DNA of 64,000 nucleotides from Phytomonospora sp040655735. GTDB taxonomy: Bacteria > Actinomycetota > Actinomycetes > Mycobacteriales > Micromonosporaceae. The stretch lies in NCBI RefSeq assembly GCF_040655735.1, contig NZ_JBFAKK010000004.1, positions 310,001 to 374,000 on the forward strand. Direction: 5' to 3'. The position numbers and the translations under genes are program-made. The notes under the pieces were generated by a model. That model ran no database searches, was not told the DNA's origin, and saw nothing but the letters and a program-made list of their open reading frames with translations. Below are positions 16,886 to 24,992 of this stretch, piece after piece. Within the stretch, counting starts at the first letter, position 1. Each line of letters starts with the position of its first letter.

Positions 16886-17050
16886 GTGACAGTTATCTGG
16901 TTCGTCATCTGGCTCATCGCGAACACCATGGGCACCCGGGAGCCGCTCCTCTTCGATCCGGTCAACATTTGGGCGGGCACGCTGATCCTGGCCATCGGGC
17001 TTGACCTGGCCGGCGCGCATGCGACCGGTAGAGGCAGGCGCGGGCGCTGA
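16886..17050 (+). CDS. Small membrane protein (54 aa), unknown
   Basis: A GTG start at 16886 has AGAGGGGAA 6-7 bp upstream. The product has two hydrophobic segments (TVIWFVIWLIANTMG and IWAGTLILAIGLDLAGA) joined by REPLLFDPVN, with a short Arg-rich tail that should lie in the cytoplasm. No family is recognised. It stands alone between the DUF853 remnant and a MerR gene. Confidence 0.55.
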   Translation: MTVIWFVIWLIANTMGTREPLLFDPVNIWAGTLILAIGLDLAGAHATGRGRRGR

Positions 17051-17151
17051 CGGTTCGCCGACCGGGTCCGAACCCTGTGGGCGTCGCGGGGCGGAAATGG
17101 TGCCGCATGCGGCACCTGCGCTGAGCCTGCGAACGGATTGCGCAGAAGCCG

Positions 17152-17937
17152 TCAGTGGTGTGGGATCGGAACACCCGCGGAGCGCAGTTCGGTCTCGACC
17201 AGCGCGTTGAGCCGAGCCCAGGCCGGCGACTGGTCTTCGCGGTGGTGGTCGATGAGCCCGTAGCGAGCGGAGGTGTCGGGCCCGATCCGTATGCCCGCTG
17301 GTATCGCCAGCAGTTCGCGATCGGCCAGCAGGTTGGCGGCAAGGGCTGAGGCCAGCCGCTCGATCCGGGGATCGTCGGGTTCCCAGGATGCCGCCGCTAT
17401 GCTCCGCTTGATCAGTTCGACGTATTCGGGGTCGTCGAGCCGGTGTTCGAGGTTGGTCAGGAAGTGGTCGAGGCCCTCCGGCGCCAGCGCCCGGAACAGC
17501 ACCAGGGCTTCGCGCTGGCCGGCCACATAGTCGGGGGTGAAATCCAGGCGGCTCAACCGGTCCAGGACCGCGAGGGCGCGGTCGGGCAGCAGGGCCCGGT
17601 CATCGGCGACCCGATACAGCTTGTCCCTGCGAGCGACCAGCTCCGCGATCCGATCGGTCAGACGCCGTTCGACGTCGTTGAGGGCTGCGGCGAACTGCTC
17701 GGGGCCGGCGTCGAGCAGGGGTGCGATCTCCGACAGCGGTACGCCGGCGGTGGCCAGCGTCCGGACCTGGACCAGCCGCAGCAGATCGTCCGATCCATAC
17801 CGGCGGTAGCCGGAGCCGTCACGCCGAGGTTCGGCGAGAAGGCCGTGCCGGTGGTAGTGCCGCACAGTCTTGACGGTGACATCTGCGAATGCCGCCGCCT
17901 GCCCGATGGTGACGCCGACAGCCTGGCCCCCCTTCAT
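17152..17937 (-). CDS. MerR-family transcriptional regulator
   Basis: The 261-residue protein has the MerR N-terminal winged helix: TIGQAAAFADVTVKTVRHYHRHGLLAEPRRDGSGYRRYGSDDLLRLVQV (residues 10-58), followed by a long coiled-coil and a C-terminal helical region of the TipAS/multidrug-sensor length. It lacks a Cys cluster for metals, so an organic ligand is more likely. It is divergent from the serine hydrolase at 18184, whose promoter contains a MerR-style dyad. Confidence 0.87.
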   Translation of the reverse strand: MKGGQAVGVTIGQAAAFADVTVKTVRHYHRHGLLAEPRRDGSGYRRYGSDDLLRLVQVRTLATAGVPLSEIAPLLDAGPEQFAAALNDVERRLTDRIAELVARRDKLYRVADDRALLPDRALAVLDRLSRLDFTPDYVAGQREALVLFRALAPEGLDHFLTNLEHRLDDPEYVELIKRSIAAASWEPDDPRIERLASALAANLLADRELLAIPAGIRIGPDTSARYGLIDHHREDQSPAWARLNALVETELRSAGVPIPHH

Positions 17938-18146
17938 CGGCTCAGCCCGAGCGCGTCATCAGCACCGGCCGATTCGTCTGCGACCTCAGCCGGCGTGTCG
18001 GCAATGGGCGCCATGCCCCAGGCCGAATCGGAAGATCTCCCCGGGTTCGCTGTGGTCACATGGGGATTGTGCACCCTGCCCCTAGGTCATGGTCAACCTG
18101 CGCGGTTGCGGAGGCATGGCTTGCCGGGTGACGCGAAGATCGCGGC

Positions 18147-18172
18147 TTGACCTTGACCCGAGGTCAGGGTGA
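18147..18172 (+). promoter_or_regulatory. MerR-type promoter/operator of the 18184 hydrolase
   Basis: A near-perfect dyad CCTTGAC-CCGAG-GTCAGGG (18151-18169) lies immediately after a TTGACC -35 hexamer (18147-18152). The -10 would fall near 18171-18176, giving the long 18-19 bp spacer typical of MerR-activated promoters. The gene start follows at 18184 with no ribosome site. A related partial dyad lies near 18085-18105. Confidence 0.5.
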
Positions 18173-18183
18173 ATCCTCGCGGC

Positions 18184-19356
18184 ATGACCGACAACATCAA
18201 CAAGAACCCCTCTGCCACCAGTGGGCAGGACCGCCCGGAGCTTCAGAGGGCCATCCAGGACATCGTCGACTCCGGGTTCGCCGGAATGCAGCTGCGGGTG
18301 AACGAACCAGGGCGTGAGTGGGTCGGCAGCGCCGGGGTGCGCAGGCTGGGCGAGACCGCCAAACCGCCGACCGACGGGCACTTCCGCATCGGCAGCACGA
18401 CCAAGACCCTGGTCGCGACCGTGGTCCTGTGTCTGGTGGCCGAGGGCGTGATCGGGCTGGACGACCCGGTGGCCGACGCCCTTCCCGAGTACGGGCTGGA
18501 CGGGCGGATCACGGTGCGGATGCTGCTGCAGCACACCAGCGGGGTCTTCAACTTCACCGGCGAGTTCGAACCCGACGGGACCCTCCTCCCGGGAATCCCG
18601 GTGCAGGGTCAGGAGTACGTGGACGGCCTGTCCCGCGCACACCGGCCGCAGGATCTCGTCCGGCTGGCACTGTCCAAGCCCGCTCGGTTCGAGCCGGGGA
18701 CGGACTGGAGCTACTCCAACACCAACTATGTGCTGGCCAGGCTGCTGATCGAGGAAGTCACCGGCCGCTCGATCGACACCGAGATGCGGCGGCTGGTCCT
18801 GGGGCCGCTGGGCATGTCGAACACCGTGTTGCCAGAGGCGTCACCGGAGATTCCCGAGCCGCACGCCCACGGCTATTACCGGTACGAAGACGCCGGCCGG
18901 TCGAAGGTCGCCGACGTGACCCGCATGAGTCCCTCCTGGGTGTCCAGTGCCGGTGACATGATCTCGACCACCAAGGACCTCCACACTTTTGTCTCGGCAC
19001 TCATGGGAGGCAGGCTCCTGCCGGCCGCACTCCTGGCCGAGATGCGTACGCCTCACCCCAAGAGCGGTGACTTCCGCTACGGCCTGGGGTTGTTCGTCGA
19101 GGACATCGACTGCGGCGTCACCGTCTTCCACCACAACGGAGGCTTCGCCGGCTGGGCGGCGCTGATGTACAGCACGCCCGATGGCGGCACGACCCTCACC
19201 GCGTCGCTGACCATCGGAGACGGCGAGCTCGACTTCGCCGCCGCGGCTCAGGCGTTCGAGAAGGCGAAGCGGCGACTCGTCACGGAGGTCTTCTGCGGCG
19301 GGCAGACCGAGCCGGTCGACGACGCTTCCGCTCAGGAGGCCCACACGACGGCCTGA
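18184..19356 (+). CDS. Serine hydrolase (beta-lactamase fold), cytoplasmic paralogue
   Basis: The ATG at 18184 gives 390 residues. Motifs are STTK (Ser71-Lys74), YSN (Tyr177-Asn179) and HHNGG in the C-terminal third. SYSNTNYVLARLLIEEVTG and PHAHGYYRY closely match the secreted paralogue at 21258, but this protein has a polar N-terminus and no signal peptide. There is no ribosome site, so the mRNA may be leaderless. A MerR-type dyad in the promoter and the divergent MerR gene suggest inducible expression. It is a peptidase, esterase or lactamase-like enzyme of unknown substrate. Confidence 0.86.
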   Translation: MTDNINKNPSATSGQDRPELQRAIQDIVDSGFAGMQLRVNEPGREWVGSAGVRRLGETAKPPTDGHFRIGSTTKTLVATVVLCLVAEGVIGLDDPVADALPEYGLDGRITVRMLLQHTSGVFNFTGEFEPDGTLLPGIPVQGQEYVDGLSRAHRPQDLVRLALSKPARFEPGTDWSYSNTNYVLARLLIEEVTGRSIDTEMRRLVLGPLGMSNTVLPEASPEIPEPHAHGYYRYEDAGRSKVADVTRMSPSWVSSAGDMISTTKDLHTFVSALMGGRLLPAALLAEMRTPHPKSGDFRYGLGLFVEDIDCGVTVFHHNGGFAGWAALMYSTPDGGTTLTASLTIGDGELDFAAAAQAFEKAKRRLVTEVFCGGQTEPVDDASAQEAHTTA

Positions 19357-19413
19357 GCACTCCCGCACGGGAGGGTGCGGTGAGGACCGCGCCGACCGAC
19401 GGGACCTGCGCCC

Positions 19414-19460
19414 TTGGTCAAGTGGGCGAGCGCCCACCTATAATGGGCGCTCGCCCACTT
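19414..19460 (+). promoter_or_regulatory. Promoter wrapped in a perfect 17-bp inverted repeat
   Basis: AAGTGGGCGAGCGCCCA (19420-19436) and its exact reverse complement (19444-19460) flank CCTATAA. A consensus -10 TATAAT (19439-19444) lies in the centre and TTGGTC (19414-19419) is a fair -35 with a 19-bp spacer. Each arm is itself a near-palindrome (GTGGGCG-AG-CGCCCAC), so two repressor dimers could bind side by side over the -10. It controls the FAD monooxygenase. No obvious regulator gene is adjacent. Confidence 0.75.
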
Positions 19461-19484
19461 CGTATCGTGAAGGGAAGACCGGCC

Positions 19485-21062
19485 ATGAAGACTTCAGAGT
19501 CGACGGATGTCGTGATCGTCGGTGCGGGCCCCGTGGGTCTCACCTTGGCGTGCGACCTCGCCCGCCGCGATGTTCGCGTGCGGATCGTCGATCGTGCCGC
19601 CGCGTATCCCGTCGGAACACGGGCTCGCGGCATCCGGGCCCGCACCCGGGAAGTGTTCGAAGACCTCGGCGTGCTCGCTCGCCTCTCCGAACACGCCGAG
19701 GCCGCACTTCCCACGCGCTTCTACGATGCGCAGGGAAACGTGGTGCGAGAGACGTTGTTGTACGACGCTCCGCCGGTGCCGGGCGCCCCATACCCGGGCA
19801 GCCTCATCGCGGGCCAGCAGTTCACCGAGGCGGTCTTGCGCGAGAAGCTGGCATCGTTCGGCACCCGAGTGGAACTCGGCGGCGAACTGACCGAACTCGC
19901 CCAAGACCGCGAGGGGGTCACGGCGACTGTTCGGTTCGGCGGGCACCGCGAGGACATCCGGGCACGCTTTCTCGTCGGCTGCGACGGCGGCGGCAGCACC
20001 GTGCGCAAGCAGGCGGGAATCAGTTTCCTCGGGGAGACCTGGGAGCGGCAGCGGATGCTGTTCGGCAATCTCGGCGTCGACGGACTGGACTCCGCGGTCG
20101 CGCACATGTGGGCCACCGGTCCCGGCGGGATGTTGACCCTGGCTCCGATGCCCAAGAGCGATACCTGGTTCTTCACGGCACCGCTGCCGCAAGACGACGG
20201 CGACGGGCGGCCGTCGGTGTCGATGGAGAGCTTCGCCGAGATCTTCTCTCAGCGAGTCGGGCTCCCCGGAGTGACGTTCCGCGACGCGGTCTACCTGTCG
20301 GTGTACCAGGTGAACATCCGTATGGTGGACCGCTACCGCGACGGCCGCGTCCTCCTCGCGGGAGACGCCGCCCATGTGCACACACCCGCCGGCGGCCAAG
20401 GCATGAACACCGGCGTCCAGGACGCCTACAACCTCGGCTGGAAACTCGCGCACGTCCTGCGCGGAGCACCCGAACCGCTGCTGGACACCTACGAAGAGGA
20501 ACGCCTGCCGATCGCCGAGCACGTGCTGGCCTCGACCACCGCGCGTGGCAGGTTCTGGGCCGGCGACGACTCCGCGCGCGTGTCGGAGCGCATTGCCGGA
20601 GCGTTCCAAGGCCGCGATCCCTTCAGCGACGTCAGTCAGCTCGGCATCAGCCACCAAGGCAGCAGCCTGGCGCACCAGTTGGACGAGTCGATCGGTGTCC
20701 GCGCGGGCGACCGCGCTTTCGACGTCCACTGCACGGAGCCGGCGAGCGCCGAACGCGTGAGGCTGTTCGACCTGTTTCGCGGCACGCACTTCACGCTGCT
20801 CGTCTTCGGTACTCGCCCCGCGCCCCAGATCAGCGAGAAGCATCGCGCCGACGTGCGCACCTGGCGCATCCTTCCCGGATCCCAGCCACACGGCCACAGC
20901 GAGAGCACCCTCATCGACTCGACGGGGGAGGCGCACGACCTCTACGGGGTCAACGGCGACGGCCTGGTACTGGTCCGCCCCGACGGCTACATCGCTCTGG
21001 CGGGAGGCTCCTGGGAAGAGCGATCGGTGTCCGACTACTTCCGACGTGTGACAGGCGACTGA
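19485..21062 (+). CDS. FAD-dependent aromatic monooxygenase (group A, PheA/TfdB-like)
   Basis: The ATG at 19485 (GAAGGGA upstream) gives 525 residues. It has the FAD Rossmann loop GAGPVG (13-18), the DG motif CDGGGSTVRK (about 165-175) and the GD motif GRVLLAGDAAHVHTPAGGQGMN (about 286-307), followed by the thioredoxin-like C-terminal domain usual in polyketide hydroxylases and rifampicin monooxygenase relatives. It should hydroxylate an aromatic substrate using NAD(P)H and O2 in the cytoplasm. The tightly built operator upstream suggests induction by substrate. It is flanked by two paralogous serine hydrolases. Confidence 0.88.
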   Translation: MKTSESTDVVIVGAGPVGLTLACDLARRDVRVRIVDRAAAYPVGTRARGIRARTREVFEDLGVLARLSEHAEAALPTRFYDAQGNVVRETLLYDAPPVPGAPYPGSLIAGQQFTEAVLREKLASFGTRVELGGELTELAQDREGVTATVRFGGHREDIRARFLVGCDGGGSTVRKQAGISFLGETWERQRMLFGNLGVDGLDSAVAHMWATGPGGMLTLAPMPKSDTWFFTAPLPQDDGDGRPSVSMESFAEIFSQRVGLPGVTFRDAVYLSVYQVNIRMVDRYRDGRVLLAGDAAHVHTPAGGQGMNTGVQDAYNLGWKLAHVLRGAPEPLLDTYEEERLPIAEHVLASTTARGRFWAGDDSARVSERIAGAFQGRDPFSDVSQLGISHQGSSLAHQLDESIGVRAGDRAFDVHCTEPASAERVRLFDLFRGTHFTLLVFGTRPAPQISEKHRADVRTWRILPGSQPHGHSESTLIDSTGEAHDLYGVNGDGLVLVRPDGYIALAGGSWEERSVSDYFRRVTGD

Positions 21063-21257
21063 GCACACGAGCCGAACGCCCGGCCAACCCGCGACGAGTG
21101 TCGACGACGGGCGCTGTTCAGAGTGACGTTGGTCGCTCCCATCGCTTCGGTGCCCACACTCCCGCTGGTCACCGACCCATTCGTGAGCCGCTCAGGGACC
21201 GGCCCTAAGGGATCGCCCCCTTTCGCGGTCCACATCGGACACCGAGACTCGGAAGGC

Positions 21258-22379
21258 ATGAGACTGCAACGGATCGGGGCAGTGGCGCTCGCCTTCGCCC
21301 TCGTCACCCTCGTGCCCGCCCCAGCGGCCGCCGACCCGGCCGGCACCCTCCGCGACGAACTCGACGCCGTCGTCACCGACGGCTCGCCCTCGGCCGTCCT
21401 GGAGTTCCGGGACGGCCGCCACGTCGAACGCCTGGCCGGTGGCGTCGCCGAACTCGGACGTCAACGGCCCGCTCCCGTCAACGGCCGGTTCCGCATCGGC
21501 AGCGTCACGAAGACCTTCAGCTCCACCGTCGCCCTTCAACTCGTCGGCGAAGGCCGCATCTCCCTCGACGACAGTGTCGAGCGCCGACTGCCCGGCGTCG
21601 TGCCGAACGGCCGGAACATCACCCTGCGCCAGTTGCTGAACCACACCAGCGGTCTCTACAACTACACCGACGACGTCCTGGTCACACCCGAGCAGGTCGT
21701 CCGCGACCGCTACAAGCGCTGGACCCCGCAACAGCTGGTCGCCCTGGCCACCAGCCGCGATCCCCTCTTCCCGCCCGGCACCGCCTGGTCCTACTCCAAC
21801 ACCAACTACGTCCTGATCGGCCTCGTGATCGAACAGGTGACCGGCCACCCACTCCAGACCGAGGTGGACCGCCGCATCATCCGCCCACTCGGCCTGCGCG
21901 ACACCGAAGTGCCCCGGAACTCAGTGCGGATCAGCGGCCCGCACGCCCACGGCTACCTTCAGGTGAACGGCGAACCCGTGGACATCACCGCCCTGAACGT
22001 CTCCTCGTCCTACGCTGTCGGCGACATCATCTCCACCACCCGCGACCTGAACACGTTCTACGCGGCCCTGCTCGGCGGCCGCCTCCTCAAGCCCGCTCAG
22101 CTCACCGAGATGAAGACCACGGCCTTCGACTCCGGCTACGGTCTGGGCCTCAGCAAGGTCGCCCTGCCCTGCGGCACCGAGATCTGGGGTCACACCGGCG
22201 GCATCCCCGGCTACCTCACCTTTTCCTTCCACCAGCCGGAGACCGGCCGCTACCTCAGCCTCTCGGCGACGAGCTACGCGATGGTCCCCGACGTCGCCCT
22301 GTTCAACGTGCTCACGGCGGCCTTCTGTCCGAGCGGGACCCCCGGCGGAACCCCCGACCTGCTGCTGGACATCGCCTGA
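21258..22379 (+). CDS. Secreted serine hydrolase (D-Ala-D-Ala carboxypeptidase-like)
   Basis: The ATG at 21258 has GGAAGG upstream. The 373-residue product begins with a signal peptide (MRLQRIGAVALAFALVTLVP, probable cleavage after Ala25 in APAAA-DP). The catalytic motifs are SVTK (Ser82-Lys85), YSN in AWSYSNTNYV and HTGG near the C-terminus. It belongs to the class C beta-lactamase/DD-peptidase group and should act outside the membrane, on peptidoglycan stems, D-amino peptides or beta-lactams. It is a paralogue of the cytoplasmic enzyme at 18184. Confidence 0.87.
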   Translation: MRLQRIGAVALAFALVTLVPAPAAADPAGTLRDELDAVVTDGSPSAVLEFRDGRHVERLAGGVAELGRQRPAPVNGRFRIGSVTKTFSSTVALQLVGEGRISLDDSVERRLPGVVPNGRNITLRQLLNHTSGLYNYTDDVLVTPEQVVRDRYKRWTPQQLVALATSRDPLFPPGTAWSYSNTNYVLIGLVIEQVTGHPLQTEVDRRIIRPLGLRDTEVPRNSVRISGPHAHGYLQVNGEPVDITALNVSSSYAVGDIISTTRDLNTFYAALLGGRLLKPAQLTEMKTTAFDSGYGLGLSKVALPCGTEIWGHTGGIPGYLTFSFHQPETGRYLSLSATSYAMVPDVALFNVLTAAFCPSGTPGGTPDLLLDIA

Positions 22380-22382
22380 GAC

Positions 22383-22422
22383 CGACTGCGGGCGGACCCG
22401 TCGACGGGTCCGCCCGCAGTCG
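22383..22422. terminator. Bidirectional hairpin terminator between convergent genes
   Basis: A perfect 19-bp stem (22383-22401 with 22404-22422) has only CG between the arms. It separates the secreted hydrolase (+) from DoxX (-) and could terminate both. Confidence 0.8.
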
Positions 22423-22437
22423 AAGCGACCGACTTCG

Positions 22438-23019
22438 CTACCTCAGCCAGGTGCTGCGTTGCACGATCGGGAGCCGTGCCCACAGGCGGCCGAGTCCCCA
22501 GGTGTTCCCGGCCAAGGTCAGGGCGCACACGATCAGCGCGATCGCGTAGATCACGTGGTAGTCGACCAGGGGGTTGCTCGACCCGCTGGGTTCCCCGGCG
22601 GAGGTGGTCTGCGCGGGCGGCCACTCGGCGACCCACATCAGCAGCATCATCACGGTCCCGGCCACTGCCGCCAGGCGCAGGCCGATGCCCGCGACCGCCG
22701 CGGCACCGATCGCCAGCAGGCCGAGCATGAACAGCCAGTCGGCCCACACCGCACCGGCCATGGACTGGAACACGTCCTGGAACGGGCCGACCGACACGTG
22801 CCCCAGGAAGCCCTGGGTCGGGGAACCGCCGTTGATCCACGCCCGCTCAGAAGGGGTGGAGTACCCGAGGCCAAGGAACTTGTCGGCGAAGGCCCACAAG
22901 AACACCAAGCCCGTCGCGATACGCAGGGCCGCCAGTGAACGAGCCGCCCAGGGTGAGTGGGTTTCGGCGGGGGAGCGGCTTTCGTTGCGGCTGAGGGTGA
23001 CACGGTCTCGAATGGACAT
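22438..23019 (-). CDS. DoxX-family membrane protein
   Basis: The 193-residue protein has about four membrane helices: LAALRIATGLVFLWAFADKFLGLG near residue 30, ADWLFMLGLLAIGAAAVAGIGLRLAAVAGTVMMLLMWVAEW (two helices), and YAIALIVCALTLAGN. RIATGLVFLWAFADK is typical of the DoxX/thiosulfate-quinone oxidoreductase group. It starts 3' of AGAGAGG and lies just downstream of the broken stress-protein gene on the same strand, so it is probably part of the DevR-type redox/hypoxia cluster. Confidence 0.82.
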   Translation of the reverse strand: MSIRDRVTLSRNESRSPAETHSPWAARSLAALRIATGLVFLWAFADKFLGLGYSTPSERAWINGGSPTQGFLGHVSVGPFQDVFQSMAGAVWADWLFMLGLLAIGAAAVAGIGLRLAAVAGTVMMLLMWVAEWPPAQTTSAGEPSGSSNPLVDYHVIYAIALIVCALTLAGNTWGLGRLWARLPIVQRSTWLR

Positions 23020-23048
23020 GACGGGCCTCTCTGTACGTCTTGCGGGGA

Positions 23049-23941
23049 TCAGGGCTGGGGTACTACGACGACGGGCGCCCAGGAGTGGTGGAGCACCGCT
23101 TGGCTGACCGAGCCGGAGTGGGCGCGGCGGCCTCCGCTGCCGACGACGACCAGGCGGGCGGCGGTCGACCAGTCAACGAGGGCTTGGGCGGGACGGTGGT
23201 CGGTGACGGTGCAGGTGGCGTTCAGAGCGGGGTGCGTCTCCTCTGCGTCGCGCACGATGTCGCGCAGCCAGTCGGTGCGGCGAGCGGTCTGTTCGCTGAT
23301 CGGCCCCGCGGTGCGCTGGTCGACCGGCTGGAAGGCGTGCACGACCATGAGCGTCGACTTGCGAAGCTCGGCGTGCACGGCGCCGTAGGCGAGCGCGGCG
23401 CGGGAGGCGGCACTCCCGTCGAAGCCGACGATCACGGGCAGATCGGTGGCCTCGGCGGGGACGGCGTGGGTGTGCGGGCGGATGACGGCCACGGGACAGG
23501 GCGGGTCCGCTGCGACGGCGTTGCTGACCGAGCCGAGGAGCATGCGGCCGAGCAGTCCGCGGCCGTGACTGCCGAGAACGAGCAGGGACCGTTGCGGCAT
23601 TCGGCGTTGAGGACGTCGAAGGGCGGGCCTTCGATGGTCTTCGTCGTCACCTTGAGACGTGTGCCTGCGGCGGCGACGATGGCCGCCGCCTCGGCAAGCA
23701 GTTCTCGCGCGTTCTCTTCGTATTGCTGACGGGCGCTCTTGTCGAGTCCCTCGTCGCGCAGCGGGAAGGGGTAATCGTCGCGACCGAGCCTGACGGGCGC
23801 CAGCCACTCGAAGGCGTGCACGAGGACGAGTGGGCTCGACGTGGCGGCGGCTTCCTCGGCCGCCCAGCGCAGAGCGATGACACTCTCGGGTTTCTCGTCG
23901 ATTCCGACGACGATCGGGGGCTTCTCGTGCTGCGTTTCCAT
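23049..23941 (-). pseudogene. Tandem universal stress protein (UspA) gene with one frameshift
   Basis: The first Usp domain reads from the ATG at 23941 (PPIVVGIDEKPES, ALRWAAEEAA, TKTIEGPPFDVLNAECRNG). At about 23586-23596 the frame is lost, and the rest continues in another frame with LLVLGSHGRGLLGRMLLGSVS (ATP-binding G-x2-G-x9-GS motif) and a whole second Usp domain ending PVVVVPQP at 23049. The summed length, about 297 residues, is normal for tandem Usp proteins, so one base appears deleted. This is either a young pseudogene or a sequencing error. The promoter region shared with the next gene holds a DevR-like box. Confidence 0.8.
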
Positions 23942-23996
23942 GTCCTCAGAATCGCGGAGCGGCGGGCCCGGGGGCAGGGGCGAAACAAGGCACCGT

Positions 23997-24017
23997 GCCG
24001 GGCCTTTAGACCCCGTC
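23997..24017. promoter_or_regulatory. DevR/DosR-like box between divergent Usp genes
   Basis: GGGCCTTTAGACCC (24000-24013), with flanks extending to 23997-24017, matches the core of the mycobacterial DosR palindrome GGGACTTTAGTCCC at 12 of 14 positions. It lies between two divergent universal stress protein genes, which are classic members of DosR/OsdR regulons, and 1 kb from a DevS-like kinase. The functional link is inferred. Confidence 0.65.
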
Positions 24018-24039
24018 GGGCAACGGCGTCACAGCGACG

Positions 24040-24851
24040 GTGCCAAAGGTCCCGGGCTCACACGCGTTGCGGTGGGCGGCCGGTGAAGCGCAGGCCGGCC
24101 GAAACCCTCTGATGATCGTGCACGCCTACGAGTGGGCACCGCCGTCGCGAATGCGCCAGGGGACCTGCTTCTTCCTGACGACGGACGTCGGCGTCGACGA
24201 GATCACTCGGGCCGCGGTCGAGGAGCGAGCACGTGCGCTGGTGGCCACCGCCAACGACGTGGTGACCGAGTCGTCGGCACGGCTGTCGGTCCTCACCAGG
24301 ATCACCGAGGGTCCGCCGGCCGAGGTGTTGAGCGCAGCGGCGCAACACGCCGCGATGCTGGTCCTGGGCAGCCACGGGCGCGGCCTGCTGGGGCGGATGT
24401 TGCCCGGATCGGTCAGCGCCGCCGTTGCCGCGGATCCCCCGTGCCCGCTCGTGGTGGTCCGCGAACAGGCGGTCGTGCGAGCTCCGGCCGTGGTCTTGGT
24501 TTGCCTCGACGACGGCCGCAGGGACGCGGCGGCGCTGTCCTACGCCGTTGAACATGCCGCCCGCCACGGAGCCCCGCTGCGACTCGTACAGGCTCGCCGG
24601 CCCGAGGAGGCCGGCCGCGATGCCGGCGACCGACTCAGGGTGCGGCTGCGCGATCTGGCGTCGACCGCGGGGAAGGTGCACCCCAGTGTCGATGTGACCT
24701 GGGGGGTTCTCGACGGGCACCCGGCTCAGGCCCTCATCGAGCTGTCGGCGTCGGCGGGTCTCGTCGTGATCGCCGCGCGAGGAGGAAACGGCGCGCGGTG
24801 ACCGGCGGACTGCTCCACCACTCCTGGTCTCCTGTGGCGGTGATTCCGTGA
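24040..24851 (+). pseudogene. Second tandem universal stress protein gene, broken at both ends
   Basis: The central frame encodes two Usp domains (SHALRWAAGEAQAGRNPLMIVHAYEW, then VLGSHGRGLLGRMLPGSVSAAVAADPPCP, then VVLVCLDDGRRDAAALSYAVEHA). The N-terminal nucleotide-binding strand is absent or scrambled: DGAKGPG can be read in a different frame just upstream. At the 3' end the frame stops at 24801 after RGGNGAR, while the expected terminal VTGGLLHHSWSPVAVIP continues in the next frame to a stop at 24851. Two or more lesions argue for a real pseudogene. It is a sister of the divergent Usp gene. Confidence 0.82.
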
Positions 24852-24992
24852 GCCCTTTGCTCTTGGCGGGCTGAGGACAGCGCCGCATGGTGCACATGAC
24901 TCTCGCCGCATTAGGTCTGGCCCGCTTGGCGTGGGACGCTTTCGAGGAGCCGGTTCGGCCCCGCCGACCCGGCAGAATGACGGGAGCGAGTC

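Noticed and set aside
23049..23941. Calling the first Usp gene certainly dead
   Set aside because: It has a single one-base lesion and otherwise normal sequence, so a sequencing error cannot be excluded; it is listed as frameshifted with that caveat.
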